Of a DNA stretch of 64,000 nt, positions 21,960-33,679 are shown piece by piece (position 1 is the stretch's first letter; each line of letters starts with the position of its first letter). A program made the position numbers and the translations under genes. This DNA is from Chaetoderma sp. LZ-2023a (lineage: Eukaryota > Mollusca > Caudofoveata > Chaetodermatida > Chaetodermatidae), in contig CM067370.1 in the NCBI GenBank assembly GCA_034401795.1, forward strand, positions 107,469,387 to 107,533,386. The letters are read 5' to 3'. The notes under the pieces were generated by a model, which saw nothing but the letters and a program-made list of their open reading frames with translations, was not told the origin of the DNA and did not search any database.

Positions 21960-23350
21960 CTTGCTCACAACCACCACACATGCAGAGTAATTTTGCCTTT
22001 ATACATCTACAGCATCCTCACCAGCCTCTGGTACAGCCATATTTGATCCCAGCCGGACATGTTTCACCAACACGCGGCAAGTTCATCCATTTTACTTCAA
22101 CTTATCAGATTCATTTTTTTCGTATCTACCCAAAACCACATGAGTTTGCTAGTTGTGGCGCTTTAAACCCGGCTTGCATAATGCCCTGTCTGGTATTGTA
22201 CTCGCAGCTGTTGGCAAGGTAATCCTGTGTTGGTGGTATATATTGGTTATTTTCCTGCCCTTCTGTGTGAACAATGTCTGTCTGGACGCGTTTACATTCT
22301 CATCAGAGCTGCATTAGTCATGCATCAAGACGACCATCCACTGAATGCGGAGAAGCTGTCCACTGAGAAACTCGCCGACAATCCTGATCGTCTCAGGTCC
22401 AGCCATCACCCATTACAGTAGAGCTGCTAGATTTATAGTACGGCTAATTGACCCCCTCACATTCCCCGCACACATTGTTTTGCCTTTGGTTTGTTCATGG
22501 CTCTCATCCAAAGGGATCCTGGAGAATAATCGGCATGTCTTATTACATAGTGAATTTGCCCTTGCAAAATGCTGCAAATATGTCTAGTACTTAGCATCAC
22601 CATATCCCGCATGTGAATAGCTACAGCATGTGCATAATTGTAGTCATCAAGAGCATGGAAAAACCATTCTAATTGTGTCAAGCCATCCAAACACAAAAGG
22701 AAGTTTCCCTCATGGAAGATCTGTCTCAGACCAATATGCCCGACTGTATCCTTAGACCGTTGTCGGCTCCCTGTTTGCACCAATCATATATGTATCACTA
22801 TCACTTGTTTCGTGTTGAGATGTTTGGTACTTGACGTGTGATGCCTGGTTAAGCGTGTACATCATACTGAAACAATCACATGGTGTGCATGTGCTGTTCA
22901 TTTGATGTGTGCTGCTTTAAGACATGGATCTGCTGTTGTGTCCGCTGACACTAGGGTCCATGCCCATCCACTGCTATCCAAAAGATCACCAATCGCTTTC
23001 ATATGATTCTGGTTACATCCACTAAATTCCTTTCAGAAGTTTAAACAACGGCTGATCACACGTAACCACCAGAATCTGTCCATGATTTAGAATGGCTACA
23101 GCTTGTTGCATCGCTTCCATGGAATGGCAAATAATTGCAACTGATTTTGAGCTATCATGGAAGAGATGGAAAAGTACACTGACTGCTGGAGTGGGGGTGG
23201 GTCCGTGCGTTGAAACAATTAATGCCATTCTCGTAGAAGAATCCATGCATGTTGGTTGTTGGATCTTGGTCGGTATTGTCGACTGCTGACGCCGTGAACA
23301 CACCGATCTTAAGTCTAGGTGGACACCATTCAAAGATGGTTAAAGAGGGC
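21960..23350 (-). pseudogene. Relic of an uncharacterised protein family common in marine invertebrate genomes
   Basis: Reading the minus strand from about 23350: DSSKSVAIICHSMEAMQQAVAIL.HGQI.VVTCDQPLFKLLK, then AIGDLLDSSGWA (about 22990), LKAAHIK, EGNFLLCLDGLTQLEWFFHALDDYNYA..IHMRDM (22783-22600), and W.MAGPE..RIVGEF (about 22400). I recognise this order from a multi-copy protein family with a YARW-like segment (DHTNYARW) that is abundant in cnidarian and lophotrochozoan genomes. Its function is unproven. Stops (for example at about 22905 and 22450) and frame changes show this copy is dead. The C-terminal part beyond 22320 is barely recognisable. Confidence 0.6.
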
Positions 23351-23771
23351 ATTTTCAGAGTTTAAAGACAAAGCTTAAACACGGCCATATGAAACAAACA
23401 ATCCCAGACCATAAATCAGGTTAACTAGCTCTTTCTATCGTATTCTTGAGTGAATGAATGCACCTAGAAAGAGTAGCAATGATGTCTCTGATTGCTCCGA
23501 ATATCTGGTTTCTGATGACGGTTTTGACACAACCGTATGCAGCTATTATATATCACCAGTTGTGAAACTAGTTTCCTGAATTGGAAGTGCACAATGACGA
23601 TCGAGATGTGTCCAATGAAAATGTTGCTAAATCACCGAAAAGGTCATGTCAACTGGATGATAATGGCGAGGTAGTGCTGTACCTGTCTCTCCTGATGCTT
23701 GTCACACTGGTCTTGTATTGGACACATGTCAAGAATAAAGGCAATTGCAACCATCATTGTCCTTGTCACAC

Positions 23772-24200
23772 CTGCCCTTGACAAAAAGACAATGTTTGTA
23801 GAACGCAACTTGAGTATCCTTGAAGCTGTACAACTGTAAGAGCTGGGCAGCTCCAAAGGCAGCCCTAGACAAACTCGATGCGGGCCACAGAAACGACCTC
23901 CACACCATCATTGGACACTGATGGCCAGATGGCATAATTTCCAATGATGCACAGTACAAGATGTGTAATACATCGCCGCTGTTCGTAAAAGTGCCCCAGC
24001 AAAGATCGTCCATATGTGATAAGCATGCCAGACGGCACACCTGCAGGGCCATGGAATTTGTCCTCCTTGGAGCTCGGTACACTCAGATTAATAATGGACC
24101 TGAGGAAGCTAAGATTTTGACTGTGAGGGCAAGACACAGTGATCAAAAGTGAAGCAGGACGGATTGCAGCTGTAGGATGTTTCCATTACAACAGCCGCAG
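23772..24200 (+). mobile_element. LINE 3' fragment, plus strand, same family as at 41.7 kb
   Basis: Matches the minus strand of 42220-41690: caacttgagtatccttgaagctgtacaactgtaa corresponds to the same phrase there, and AAPKAALDKLDA-type coding is followed by the RWSMFGH-like region in degraded form. The 3' end reads gcagctgtaggatgtttcc ... cagccgcagaatt followed by taatcatacac. It is heavily mutated, and no clear target duplication was found. Confidence 0.75.
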
Positions 24201-24570
24201 AATTGTAATCATACACGGGGACAATTTGTTAACGAAACATGGGGTTTGATTGTTTCTGCATATTAGATTAGTATTAATAATGATTAAAACACTTCTCTTT
24301 GAAAACACATTCTATGTTACTACATATCCTGCAACATCCCATAGATAGTTTGTTTGATGGTCCAAAGAATGTGATTCATTCTGCATAATCTTGGCAGGAG
24401 AGATACTCAGTTAAGCCCTATGTGGTAAATACTGTAATGTTCTTCCCAGAATTTGCCATTCTGGTTTTCAAATTGTCCGGAAAATGTCCATAGAATAATT
24501 TGAAGAATAATTATAGCGCTGCAAAAGTTGAGGTACATGTATATAGTAATCGTTTTGTTCGTGCGAGCAC
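24201..24570. other. Intergenic spacer without recognised features
   Basis: A+T-rich sequence between the LINE tail and the tandem array. No gene or repeat structure was recognised. Confidence 0.5.
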
Positions 24571-25085
24571 GAGTCTGTGCTTGCATGCATCCGTTCCCAA
24601 TTTTTTGTCCAGACCATATTTCCAAGGTTCTTTCACATATAGTCACCAAACTTGGTACATGGAATGTATCATATCCTATAGGTGTCATGTATCAAAAGTA
24701 TGTCAGCATGACCTAGTTTTCATGGTTCGCTAAATATCATGTTTTATTGTTGCCCGGGATGTAGTCTCCAGAGTTTTTTGTATACAGTAATCAAACTTGG
24801 CGTATGGATGCATTGCAGGCTACTGGTTTGTCGTCTATCAAAAGTAGGTCAATGTCAATCACAGAAAATTGTATTTGTCTGTCCCTAACATTATGTCTGG
24901 ATCATATTTTCAGGAGTTTTCCACATATTGTGACCAAACTTGGTCTATGGATGCATAAAAACCTAAAGGTGTGTCATGTATCAAAGGTAGGTCAGCATGA
25001 CCTACTTTACATGGTTTTACTGAAAATCATAGAAAATCTTTCTCTGTACTGTAATTTCAAGGGATTTTACATATCGTGCTTCAAT
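24571..25085. repeat. Tandem repeat, unit about 144 bp, about 3.5 copies
   Basis: caaacttgg recurs at 24647, 24792 and 24935. Each copy is preceded by a tttcacatatagt-like phrase and followed by gtgtcatgtatcaaaagtaggtcagcatgac. Adjacent units are clearly diverged. Confidence 0.75.
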
Positions 25086-25089
25086 GATG

Positions 25090-25860
25090 GCCTTGTGCTA
25101 TCTATGGACGCACTGGCCTGGATGCAGGCGCCTGTAACAAAGTTGCGAAGGCAAATGGTGATTGGCCATATGCGTCCGGCTGCGGCCATCATGGATAGGT
25201 TGCTTGGTACTCCCCTGAATGGACCCAGTATCTTTGGTAGCCAAGCGCAGGCCATCCTGGAGGATTCGGCCAACATCGCAACATCACGCTAAATGGGCTG
25301 GCAGTTAATATGCAGCTGGAGCTGATGCGCCATGCGCATGCGCTAGGAGCTGCAGTTAAACTGCCAACTGGGCAGACTTCTCAGAAGAAGCACAAGAAGA
25401 AGAACAAGGCGAAAGCTGTGCCTTTGTTGAGTGTGAATTCTGGTCTCATCCGCCTCAGGCGAAGAAGACCAAGAAGGTTAAGGCCACTGCACACGCTAGT
25501 GGCGGCCTTGAATGCCCTAGGGTGCTAAGGGCAAACGTAAGTTCTCCAAGGGCAGAAAGAAGGAGGGAGCAGACCATTCTTGAGGGTATGGTAGCTCCCT
25601 TCTCATCCGCCTGGACAAGCGCCTGTGCAACCGGGACAGCGGGGCCAGTCAGATCTGTCAGGCCTAGACCAAAATGGCTATATCTCCTTTATCAAGAAGG
25701 GGGGGGGGACTGGGGTGGGTGGGGGGGGGGGGTCAACCAGCCACCCTCAGTAGGCATCAATGTGCCTATCGTGGGTGGAAGGCTCTTGCGGTTCATCGAG
25801 ACCTGGCTAGGTATGACGTCAGACAGTCTGGTCCTGGGGTGGCTATCCCAGGGATACATG
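25090..25860 (+). pseudogene. DIRS-C gag-like remnant
   Basis: The start encodes MRPAAAIMDRLLGTPLNGPSIFG, aligning in style with the end of the gag frames of the other two elements (APFIGPGLFG / ALMVGPGLFGG). It then runs through a basic low-complexity stretch (KKHKKKNKAKA) and frame-broken sequence with G-tracts at 25699-25732. Confidence 0.6.
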
Positions 25861-25879
25861 CCAGAGTGATGGGACATTC

Positions 25880-27130
25880 CACCACAAAATCTGTCTTTGG
25901 CACCTGATATACCTCCCATACCAAGGGAGCCAGATAAGTTAGAAGCCATTCAAAACGAAGTGTTAAGCTTGCTTCTGAAGGGAGCAATAAAGCCAGCAAA
26001 CCAGTACACTCCGGGCTTCAACTCAAACATGTTCCTTGTTCCTAAGAGAACATGGGGTGGTGGGAGAGGGGGGGGGGGGGGTCGTGGGGGGGGGGGTAGG
26101 TGGTACTCAATCCTAGACCATTGAATTGGTTTATCCATATGCCTCGGTTCCAAATGGAAACACCGAGGTCAGTAATGGTGGGGTTGGGGGGAGGAATGTG
26201 GTGTGTGTCAATCTGTCTGAAAGATGCATATTTCTACATTCCAACGAACAAGGGTTGTCACAGGTATCTGCGATTTGCGTTTCAGAATCGCGTCTGGGAG
26301 TTTGTAGTGCTTCCATTCGGCCTGTTGACAGCTCCAAGGGTCTTCACCAGAGTGGTCCTAGTGGTGACAGCATTTCTCCGCAGAGAACATAGCGCTTCAC
26401 ACCTACATAGACGACTGGCTTATCAAGGCGTACACGCCAGGCATGTTAGAGATAGATATGTTTCTGACTCTGAAATTACTTTCAGTTGGGATAGATAGTG
26501 GAGGAGAAATCCAAGTTGACACCAACTCAACATTTCGTCTATTTGGGGGATGCGATTCGATCTAGAGAAAGGCATGGCTTATCAATCGGAGTCAAGGCTG
26601 GACTGTTTGCAAGCCATTCTCAAGAGCTTTCGAGTGGGAACCACATTCAGGCGAGGTTTCTTCAGATGCTGGGTATGACGGTCTCCATGGAGCAGGTGAT
26701 CCGGTAAGCTGCTCTAATGCGAAGACCTATCCAGTTGTATCTGATCTCTCACTGGATGTAAGAGGACAGACCTATAAAAACCAATACCGGTTTTGGAGAT
26801 GATCATATTGCATCTTGCATGATGGAAAGAGTGTCGGAATCTCTTAACAGGGTTTCGCTTCACCTACCTCACCCAACTGTCCGTATACATGGATGCATCG
26901 CTGGAAGGGTGAGGGAGTCCTGCCTGGGAGAACACAAGGTCTCTGCCACTTGGACTCTTCAAGAGAGTCCGCTGCATATCAATTTGTTAGAAATGATGGT
27001 AGTGGAACTGGCACTGGGGAGATTTCTTCCAGAAGTCAGGGGCAAGGTGATATTGATACAGTATGACAACTCGACAGTAGTATCATAGATAAATCGCCAA
27101 GGTGGGACCAAGCGTCCAACACTGTATATG
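25880..27130 (+). pseudogene. DIRS-C reverse transcriptase and RNase H, broken
   Basis: RT begins with PREPDKLEAIQNEVLSLLLKGAI and FNSNMFLVPK, followed by expanded G-tracts (26057-26098) that disrupt the next motif. Motif A reads MWCVSICLKDAYFYIP, then LRFAFQNRVWEFVVLPFGL.TAPRVFT. The catalytic TYIDDWL is readable at about 26400 in a shifted frame. RNase H follows with a degraded first Asp region (about 26880), INLLEMMVVELALGRFL and YDNSTVVS at 27064, then a stop. Confidence 0.85.
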
Positions 27131-27660
27131 AAAGTGTGGAACTTGATGAAAAGGTGCAGGAATTACTCAGTTGTCTTGAAAGCAGCTCACATTCATCGGT
27201 GATTGAATATTCTGGCGGATGCTTTGTCTCACAGAGGAAGCTGCCAACAGAATGGTCTCTCAACTCTCTGGTTCTACAAAGGATCTTCCAGCATTGGGGG
27301 AAACCAAACATGGACTTGCTCGCTACAAGGGAAAATTCTCAAATCATGACTAATGTCTCGCCAATTCCAGATCCAAATGCTGTGGATACAGATGCTCTGG
27401 AGATAAGCTGGAAAGGGATGCACACGTACGCCGAAGGTTCTGGTGAAGATTCAAGAGGAACCGTGCCAGGTCCTGCTGATAGCATCTTTTTGGCCCAGCA
27501 TGGCATGGTTCCCGGATCTTCTAGATCTGTTGATGGACAATCCAGTGCAGCTGCCCGAGTTTCCGAATATAATCTCCCAGGCCAAGTGCCGCTTCCTACA
27601 CGAGCGGCCCAAACTATTCAAATTGACTGCATGGATGCTATCAGAGTATTCCACGCCGGA
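27131..27660 (+). pseudogene. DIRS-C methyltransferase-like region
   Basis: Encodes LPTEWSLNSLVLQRIFQHWGKPNMDLLATREN and PDPNAVDTDALEISWKGM in one frame, then EEPCQVLLIASFWPSMAWFPDLLDLL in another. DIRS elements carry an adenine-methyltransferase-like domain at this position. Whether it is catalytic cannot be judged from this broken copy. Confidence 0.65.
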
Positions 27661-28581
27661 AGGCCTTTCTCAACAGGCTCCGAGTTTCATCACAGCCGCG
27701 AGATGAGTTCAAACTTCAAGTCATATAACAACAAGGTTAACAAATTTGCAGTGGTGTAAAGGAAGGGATCCAAACATCTATTCAGCAAATATCAGACTTT
27801 CTCTGTGGGCTATACTTGTTTGGCTCCCATCATGGTTGCTAGAGACACGTCAGCTTTGGCATCCGCTATCTCTTGTCTAGCCAACAGGGATAGTCTAGAG
27901 GTGGCCCAGTTAAACATGATGGTGAAGGGAATGCGCACTCTCCGACTGAGACAACCGGTAGTCATTCCAGCCTGGAGTCTATCTTTGGTGCTTAAAGCAT
28001 TTGACTCTAAAGCCAGTCTTTCTATTGGCAGCTTCCTCAGCAAGAAGGTGCAGTGAGATCCATGTGTTTTCAGCAGAGGGACCGATTTATTGTCTTTGGA
28101 GGTCTGCGACTGCTTCCAAGGGCAGAATTTCTGTCAAAGAATCAATCTTTGAAATATCCCAGCAAACCGATCTTTCTACCGAAATTAACTCGGCATGATC
28201 ATGATGCCAGTGCCTGGTGTCCGGTCCGTGCTTTGACTAAGTACAAAAAGCGACAGTCAGATGATAAGCATCTATGGATCTGCCATAAAAAGCCTTATGG
28301 CACAGCAGCCATGGATACTAAATCTCGTTGAGTAGTCAAATGCATTGACTACCCATGAAATTGCGGCCGGTCACCAGGTGCAATGTACCAGGGCTCATGA
28401 CATCAGAGGAATAGCCGCCTCGACAGCCCTATACAATGGTGTCTCGTTAGAAGACATCATGGCCATTGCACAATGGCACTATGAATCCTCATTCATGGAC
28501 TACTATATGCTGGATATGTCAGACTCAACCAATCCACTTGTCTTAGCAGTTAATCCAAAGCTAGTTAATAGACAACACTGA
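27610..28581 (+). pseudogene. DIRS-C tyrosine recombinase, broken
   Basis: A YR integrase that would insert circular DIRS cDNA without making target duplications (family knowledge). Fragments in shifting frames: IQIDCMDAIRV, FKSYNNKVNKF, the first-box arginine region in AASSARRCSEIHVFSAE (about 28035), LPRAEFLSKNQSLKYPSKPIFLP, and a final intact stretch RAHDIRGIAASTALYNGVS with the HxxR pair, then QWHYESSFMDYYMLD with the catalytic tyrosine region. Confidence 0.88.
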
Positions 28582-29059
28582 TCATTCTCCAATGGTAGCT
28601 TTAATTATTGCTAATAGTTAGAGCTTGACAGACATGGTCAGCGAGAGTTAGATCAGGAAAAGTCATGTGGGCCATGGTGACGGCTGAGGCGTTGTGTCTG
28701 CAATGCAACAGTCATCAGGTAACCTAAGTTTGACTGCTGCTTGTATTTTGTCTACTGGTATATATCATGTTCATTCATTTTATACATTCATGCTTATTCC
28801 CAGGCTATTGTGTGTCAAGAGCTGTTAACCCTCTTGACATACTTGTATTTTCAGACGAGATGCATGTTTGCTAGTTCTCTTCCCTTGCTAGAGAAAGGGG
28901 TGGGGTGGGGGTCAGTTATGCGAATGTGAGCCGGTCAAATGGCTTGTTGGCGCTCTTTGAAAGGTAGCATGTGACAAGTTTAGTCTCATTCTTTCTCTAT
29001 GGGCACTTAAGTTATGGATGGCTTGCCCTTTCCAAAAGGTTACTGATCAAATCTGGTGT
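28582..29059. other. DIRS-C 3' non-coding spacer
   Basis: Sequence between the recombinase stop and the internal complementary region. No gene. It corresponds to the 3' untranslated part of the element. Confidence 0.5.
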
Positions 29060-29160
29060 TATCAATAAGTAATGTAATCGCAAGTATTGATCTAGGGGAG
29101 TATGAAGTAAATTTCAATTCCCCTTTCTCCGAGATCTAACAATACTTACCATTACATTAC
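29060..29160 (+). repeat. DIRS-C internal complementary region
   Basis: Two abutting halves. aagtaatgtaatcgcaagtattgatct is the complement of the lost left terminus. caattcccctttctccgagatctaacaatacttacc is the reverse complement of 29320-29378. DIRS elements use this region to template joining of the two ends during circularisation. Confidence 0.82.
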
Positions 29161-29309
29161 GGACCCTGCTTCCCAGCCCCATCTTTACCTATGCAAACAA
29201 GTGGCTGGTTCATGCTTATGGGTACCCCATTGTTGGGGCAGGTACCCGGTTCCAGGAACCGCCAACAGTTCTGTTAAAGGCCAAGACTTAGTGTACAATC
29301 ACCAAGGTG

Positions 29310-29378
29310 GTTGTTATCAATAAATAATCTAATGGTAAGTATTGTTAGATCTTGGAGAAAGGGAAATTGAGATTTCCT
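29310..29378 (+). repeat. DIRS-C right inverted terminal repeat (outer part)
   Basis: atcaataaataatctaatggtaagtattgttagatcttggagaaaggg ... , the outer right end that pairs with the complementary region. It contains the GGTAAGTATT core shared with the other two DIRS elements. Confidence 0.8.
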
Positions 29379-30111
29379 TCAATCCACTGGACTATAAGAA
29401 GTAGAGGTATGCAAGGATGGTTATATTGGAGGAGCAGGCTTTCAATGAATAGTTCTGGATGGACTGAAACTTAGTTAACCAACAAGACACAATCTTAAGC
29501 AGAGCAGTGTCGTAAACCGTATTACGCAACCAAATTCTTGGAGGAGTTATCATAATACATACATGCTGAAGATTTTTAAACTGACTCAAGACCAAAAAGG
29601 CAAGACCATTGGAATCATCAGCCCAGTTAATGTGATGCTATTGAATGTTCGCCAAGACCTGGCAGTGAAGCCTAATGTAATTGTCATTTTGCAGTCCGCA
29701 ATTATATAGGTAATTCAGATAACAAATTTGACTGAATTATACCAAACAGTTTTAGAGACGATAGCCAGACAGACAGATGGATGGATGGACAGACAGATGG
29801 AGGTGATTTCAATATCCCCTCGGCTCTTTTTCTAAATGCATGGGGATAATGAGACAGCTGCTGAAAAAGTATTGATTACGAGTAAAGGGTGCGGTCTATT
29901 TTGAGCTAAGATGCTGTAAAATAATTATACTTATGAACATCATCATACTATCTGGAAAAGGTGTTTCGAGCATTGAGTTTTGATATATATGCACACATGA
30001 TCATTCTCATCATAAAATTTAGTGATATAATTTACATTTACAACACATTTAGTAGACAGGGTTATATAGTCATAGGCTCTATTGACAAAACAGTTAATGA
30101 TGATAAGACCT
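29379..30111. other. Unassigned intergenic DNA
   Basis: Contains a short gaca/gatg tetranucleotide run (about 29768-29805). No gene was recognised. Confidence 0.5.
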
Positions 30112-30335
30112 GTTAACCATTTAACACTTAAATTTGTTCAAGAAAATTTCAATTTTATCATGGAAAATGTCCACTTGCAGATTAAGAAGATTATTTTTGA
30201 AAATTTACCACTTGAATGACTGGCTCGGTTATCGAACCAGTCATTCCAGTTGTAAATTTTCAAAAAGTCTTCTCTTGGTCTGCAAATGGACATTTCTCAA
30301 GACCACTAAAAGGCCATTTTTTTCCTGATATGAGG
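30112..30335. repeat. TTAA-type palindromic MITE, family 2
   Basis: ttaaccatttaacactt at the left, then a nearly perfect central palindrome (tgactggctcggttatcga and its complement) with arms through gtccacttgcagattaag and tggacatttctcaag. The right TTAA is degraded. Confidence 0.65.
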
Positions 30336-31139
30336 GTCATAGGGCTCATTTCTGCCATAAATTTATGTTCTTGCTAACATCATAATGCACTCTGGTATTC
30401 AGCATTCAAATAGTAATTCCTGAATAACTGGTATTTGCAATTGAACTGAGCCCATTCCACCAATATTTCATGCATCTTTATAACAACAATTCTGCGGAAT
30501 TCTGTGTCTCACATAACTGCCTCATTGCCGATAACCATCAGAGGTCAGTGACCTTGACTTTTGACATTGTGACCTCAATCTCATCACACTTATTTCAAAC
30601 AGCATACACACCCATGTATCCAGGCTTAATTGCGATTGAGTTAAACAATCCTGAAATATAACTTGAGAAATTTTGCTAATAGCAAAAACCTACCCTTGCA
30701 AAACCATAGCATCGAACCAAGGTCAGTGAAAACAAAATTACATATCAACTACTGCTTGAATTTAAGAAATAAATCTCCAAGCCCATGACAAGAATAATAA
30801 ATTGATAATGAATAAATGCATGGATCTCTATAAACCAGGAATATCTGTACCTGGTGAAAGAAAAAATTAACAATAAATAGTATGAATGCAATTTTATTTG
30901 TAGTAAATAAATAGAAAATAAATAATTATAATTATAGATTTCTAATGGGAAACTATTGTTTATTTAATTTATAAATAAATAACTGCTTTTCTGTCCACTG
31001 CACACCACTTGGATTGCTATGTCGAGTACCCACCATTTTGTCTAGGGCTTGACGAAACTATAAGCGCACAACACTCTCTACAAACTTTATGATCGAGCAT
31101 ATAAGATCTCAAAACAGAGATTTATACCATCGTCATGGA
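30336..31139. other. Intergenic DNA, old dispersed-repeat character
   Basis: Contains the phrase aggtcagtgaccttgactttt (about 30541) and related words at 30715, typical of dispersed invertebrate repeats. No gene was recognised. Confidence 0.4.
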
Positions 31140-31480
31140 GCAATATGATCTGTCACTCAAGTATATGACATCATAATACATTACATTACATGTAGTCTGA
31201 CGTCACAATACATACTGATATATCTAGCTCCATCATGGATGTTGAAAAGTCTCTCTGGTGTATGAATTGTATAATTTAGTAAATATTCTGTTGAATATTT
31301 TGAAACTAATTTGACTGGGAGTTGTTGCTGCCATAATATTAAAAATATTCAACAGCTTACCTGTATAATTACCTTGAAATTGGGACTCCAATAATTCAGA
31401 GTTCAAAGTATATAAATTGATTTCAGCACACATGCAAAGGTGGAGCTTAGCTAGAAACTGGCGGAGCATAGGTATAAATG
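31140..31480 (-). repeat. Palindromic repeat family 1, reverse orientation
   Basis: Tail with gtctgacgtcac, then agtaaatattctgttgaatattttgaaac, core 31285-31360, then acctgtataattaccttgaaattg and gtggagcttagctagaaac. Confidence 0.7.
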
Positions 31481-31714
31481 GATCACTCTTATCATCGCCT
31501 CAAAGACCAGATTGATCAAACTTCTATGTATTGAGATTTAGTGGGATCACACTAGACCCTAAGTAATAATTACAGCCAAACCTGCTCAGAGATCGTTTGG
31601 CATTTGGGGCCAAAATATATTGCTTCTTTAAGACAGGTGATCATTTGATGACATGTCATACAGAAACACCATCCTTTGAGCACAAAAGTAATGTTTCATT
31701 CTAATTAGCTTGTA

Positions 31715-31925
31715 TTACCCCTTTAATCTTCAAATTCTGCCTAAGAAAAGTTAAATTTTCTCAATGTCCATTTGCGGACAAAGATTATTTTTGAAAATTT
31801 ATCACTGGAATGATTGACTCGGTTATCGAGCCAGTCCTTCAAGTGGTAAATCTTCAAAAACAGTGTTTTCTTGGTGTGCAAATGGACATTTTTCAAGCCC
31901 ACATGTGTTATTATACAATGATTAG
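31715..31925. repeat. Palindromic MITE, family 2
   Basis: Shares aatgtccatttgcgg, atttatcactggaatgattgactcgg and its inverted half. The ends have decayed. Confidence 0.6.
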
Positions 31926-31939
31926 CATTCCTGGGTGCC

Positions 31940-32110
31940 CTTTAACTCTTTAACCCTCAAATTTGTTCAAGAAAATTTAAATTTTCTCTTAGGAAATGTC
32001 CATTTGCAGATCAACAGAAGAATCTTTGAAAATTTACAACTGGAATCATTGGCTCGATTATAGAGCCAGTCACTCGAGTGGCAGATTTTAAGCAAGCGGT
32101 CCATCAGGCC
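31940..32110. repeat. Palindromic MITE, family 2, right-truncated
   Basis: tttaactctttaaccctcaaatttg start, gtccatttgcagatcaac, and the central ggctcgattatagagccag. The second arm ends at about 32100. Confidence 0.6.
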
Positions 32111-32194
32111 TGTATTGCTCACCTGGAACATGGCATTTCAACTAGAAAGGCCATTAACTACAAGCAGACGTAGAACCCTAAATAGTTGATAAAC

Positions 32195-32720
32195 ATTGTA
32201 ACAAAAACTCCCAAATTTTGGCCTGATCCGTTCTGCGGTGTTGGATAAGTTTTCGCGAAAACTAGGTCATTCAAGATCGGCGGCGAAGCAATTGGCCAAT
32301 CAAGTTCCCGCGAAGAAACTTGTTTCAGCTGTTGCCCGAGATGATGTTGTATGAGTTATGAATCGATCTTCAAAGTGGTTTCAGAGAGGATTTTTAGACA
32401 TTTCTAAAAATCGACCAAATTCCAAGATGGCCACCAGCCAAAATAGCTGACTGGCTTCGTTTGAACAAACCTATATTTTTATGACTGAAGGATAGTTTCT
32501 GCCAAATATACTTGAAATCAGCCAAGTGGTTCTCAAGGAGAAAACATTTCAAATTTCCTATTTTTTTTTAGTTTGAGAGCTTTTGGCAGGAAAATGATCT
32601 AAGATGGCCAGCAAACTGTTTAGCCGACATGGTAAAAAATTTGAAATCAGAATACCTAAAAAAATGCTCTTTTGCTTGGAATAAGCAAATATTTATATTT
32701 TCTTGACCAAATTTGAACAT
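32195..32720 (+). repeat. Dispersed repeat family 3, copy 1
   Basis: Shares a series of phrases with 34770-35120 and 35375-35740: a gcctgatc...gcggtgttggataagt-like start, ttcgcgaaaactaggtcat, caagatggccaccagccaaa, tttctgccaaatatacttgaaatc. Copies are diverged by tens of percent. It is likely an old interspersed element. The sense of transcription is unknown. Confidence 0.65.
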
Positions 32721-32724
32721 TAAG

Positions 32725-32810
32725 GGGTTAAACTAATTTCAAAATATTCAACAGCTTTCCTCCATATGAGGTCCCTTGAAATTGAGACACTACAAATTCA
32801 AGGGCTAAAG
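32725..32810 (-). repeat. Palindromic repeat family 1, fragment
   Basis: aactaatttcaaaatattcaacagctttcctcc, one arm plus the flanking lead in reverse. Confidence 0.5.
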
Positions 32811-32860
32811 AGTTATAGTGATGTGTCAATGTAATAGTCACAGAAACAGAAACCATATAC

Positions 32861-32861
32861 A

Positions 32862-32913
<52 letters not shown>

Positions 32914-32914
32914 T
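32861..32914 (+). repeat. (AAT)n microsatellite
   Basis: About 17 uninterrupted units of an AAT-type repeat. It generates poly-Asn style frames that are not genes. Confidence 0.9.
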
Positions 32915-33164
32915 TAACATCATTACAGTAACATAATAGTATATAAATACTATCATTTCATTACATGATTAGTTGTGGAATGAACAATGAGTCAAAGTAG
33001 TAAAACCAAATTACAGTCCAGACATAGTTATTCTGCAGGCCTGAAATGTCGCATACACTATCTAGCCTGTGCATTGTGGACAACATATCAGTAAATAATG
33101 ATGTAAGCTCAGACAAACTCAATAATAAGAATGAGTATATCAGACTATTAATCCCAATAGCCAT

Positions 33165-33627
33165 GGTCAAGTTCGACTCGCTAACTATAGACAGTTTGCT
33201 GGTTTACTCAACATGTGCAGTTGCTATGCCCAGTCGGATGCTAAATAGTTAACTATAGTTCATTGGTACCCAGTTCCCCATTCAATTACTATTGCAGAAA
33301 ATGTATTATTGTCGGCTAAGATGTCAAAAAGTGTTCATATGACATAAAGTGGGAAGGAATAGGGGATTGGGAACATTGACATACAATGGGAAAGCATAAC
33401 TTCATCAAACCAAAGTTATTTAGTGAAATATATACACTTTTAAATACGTTTATTTGTGGCAAGCGATTGGTGTCCGCCATTTTGAAATTTACGCAAATTT
33501 CAAACTAACCATCTGAACTGAGCTCATGTGCTCGGTCGACTATAGTTGACTAGTTAGTGAACTATTTGAAGTTCGACAGGGAATTTAGTTAGCTATAGCT
33601 AACTATGGTTAGGAGTCGAACTTGACC
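33165..33627. repeat. MITE with 15-bp terminal inverted repeats (family 4)
   Basis: Left end ggtcaagttcgactc and right end gagtcgaacttgacc are perfect inverted copies 463 bp apart. Subterminal gctaactatag / ctatagctaac continue the symmetry. No open frame and no clear target duplication. Confidence 0.7.
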
Positions 33628-33679
33628 CACGTTAGTAGGTTCATAAGACCCCATAGCCTCTACAGAATGATGGATAATT

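Larger units (their letters stand above)
25086..29378 (+). mobile_element. DIRS-C: 5'-truncated DIRS-type tyrosine-recombinase retroelement
   Basis: The order is gag C-terminus, reverse transcriptase, RNase H, methyltransferase-like region, tyrosine recombinase, internal complementary region (about 29060-29160) and right inverted terminal repeat (about 29310-29378). The right half of the complementary region is the reverse complement of the right terminus (taatggtaagtattg ... gagaaagg). Its left half (gcaagtattgatctagggg) should pair with a left terminus that is missing here, so the 5' end with left repeat and gag start was lost. Many stops and frameshifts mark it as the oldest of the three DIRS copies. 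Confidence 0.88.

Noticed and set aside
23581..23781. Short plus-strand frame with a hydrophobic stretch (YLSLLMLVTLVLYW) as a small membrane protein
   Set aside because: It ends at the LINE fragment junction, has no support beyond composition, and lies between two decayed repeats.
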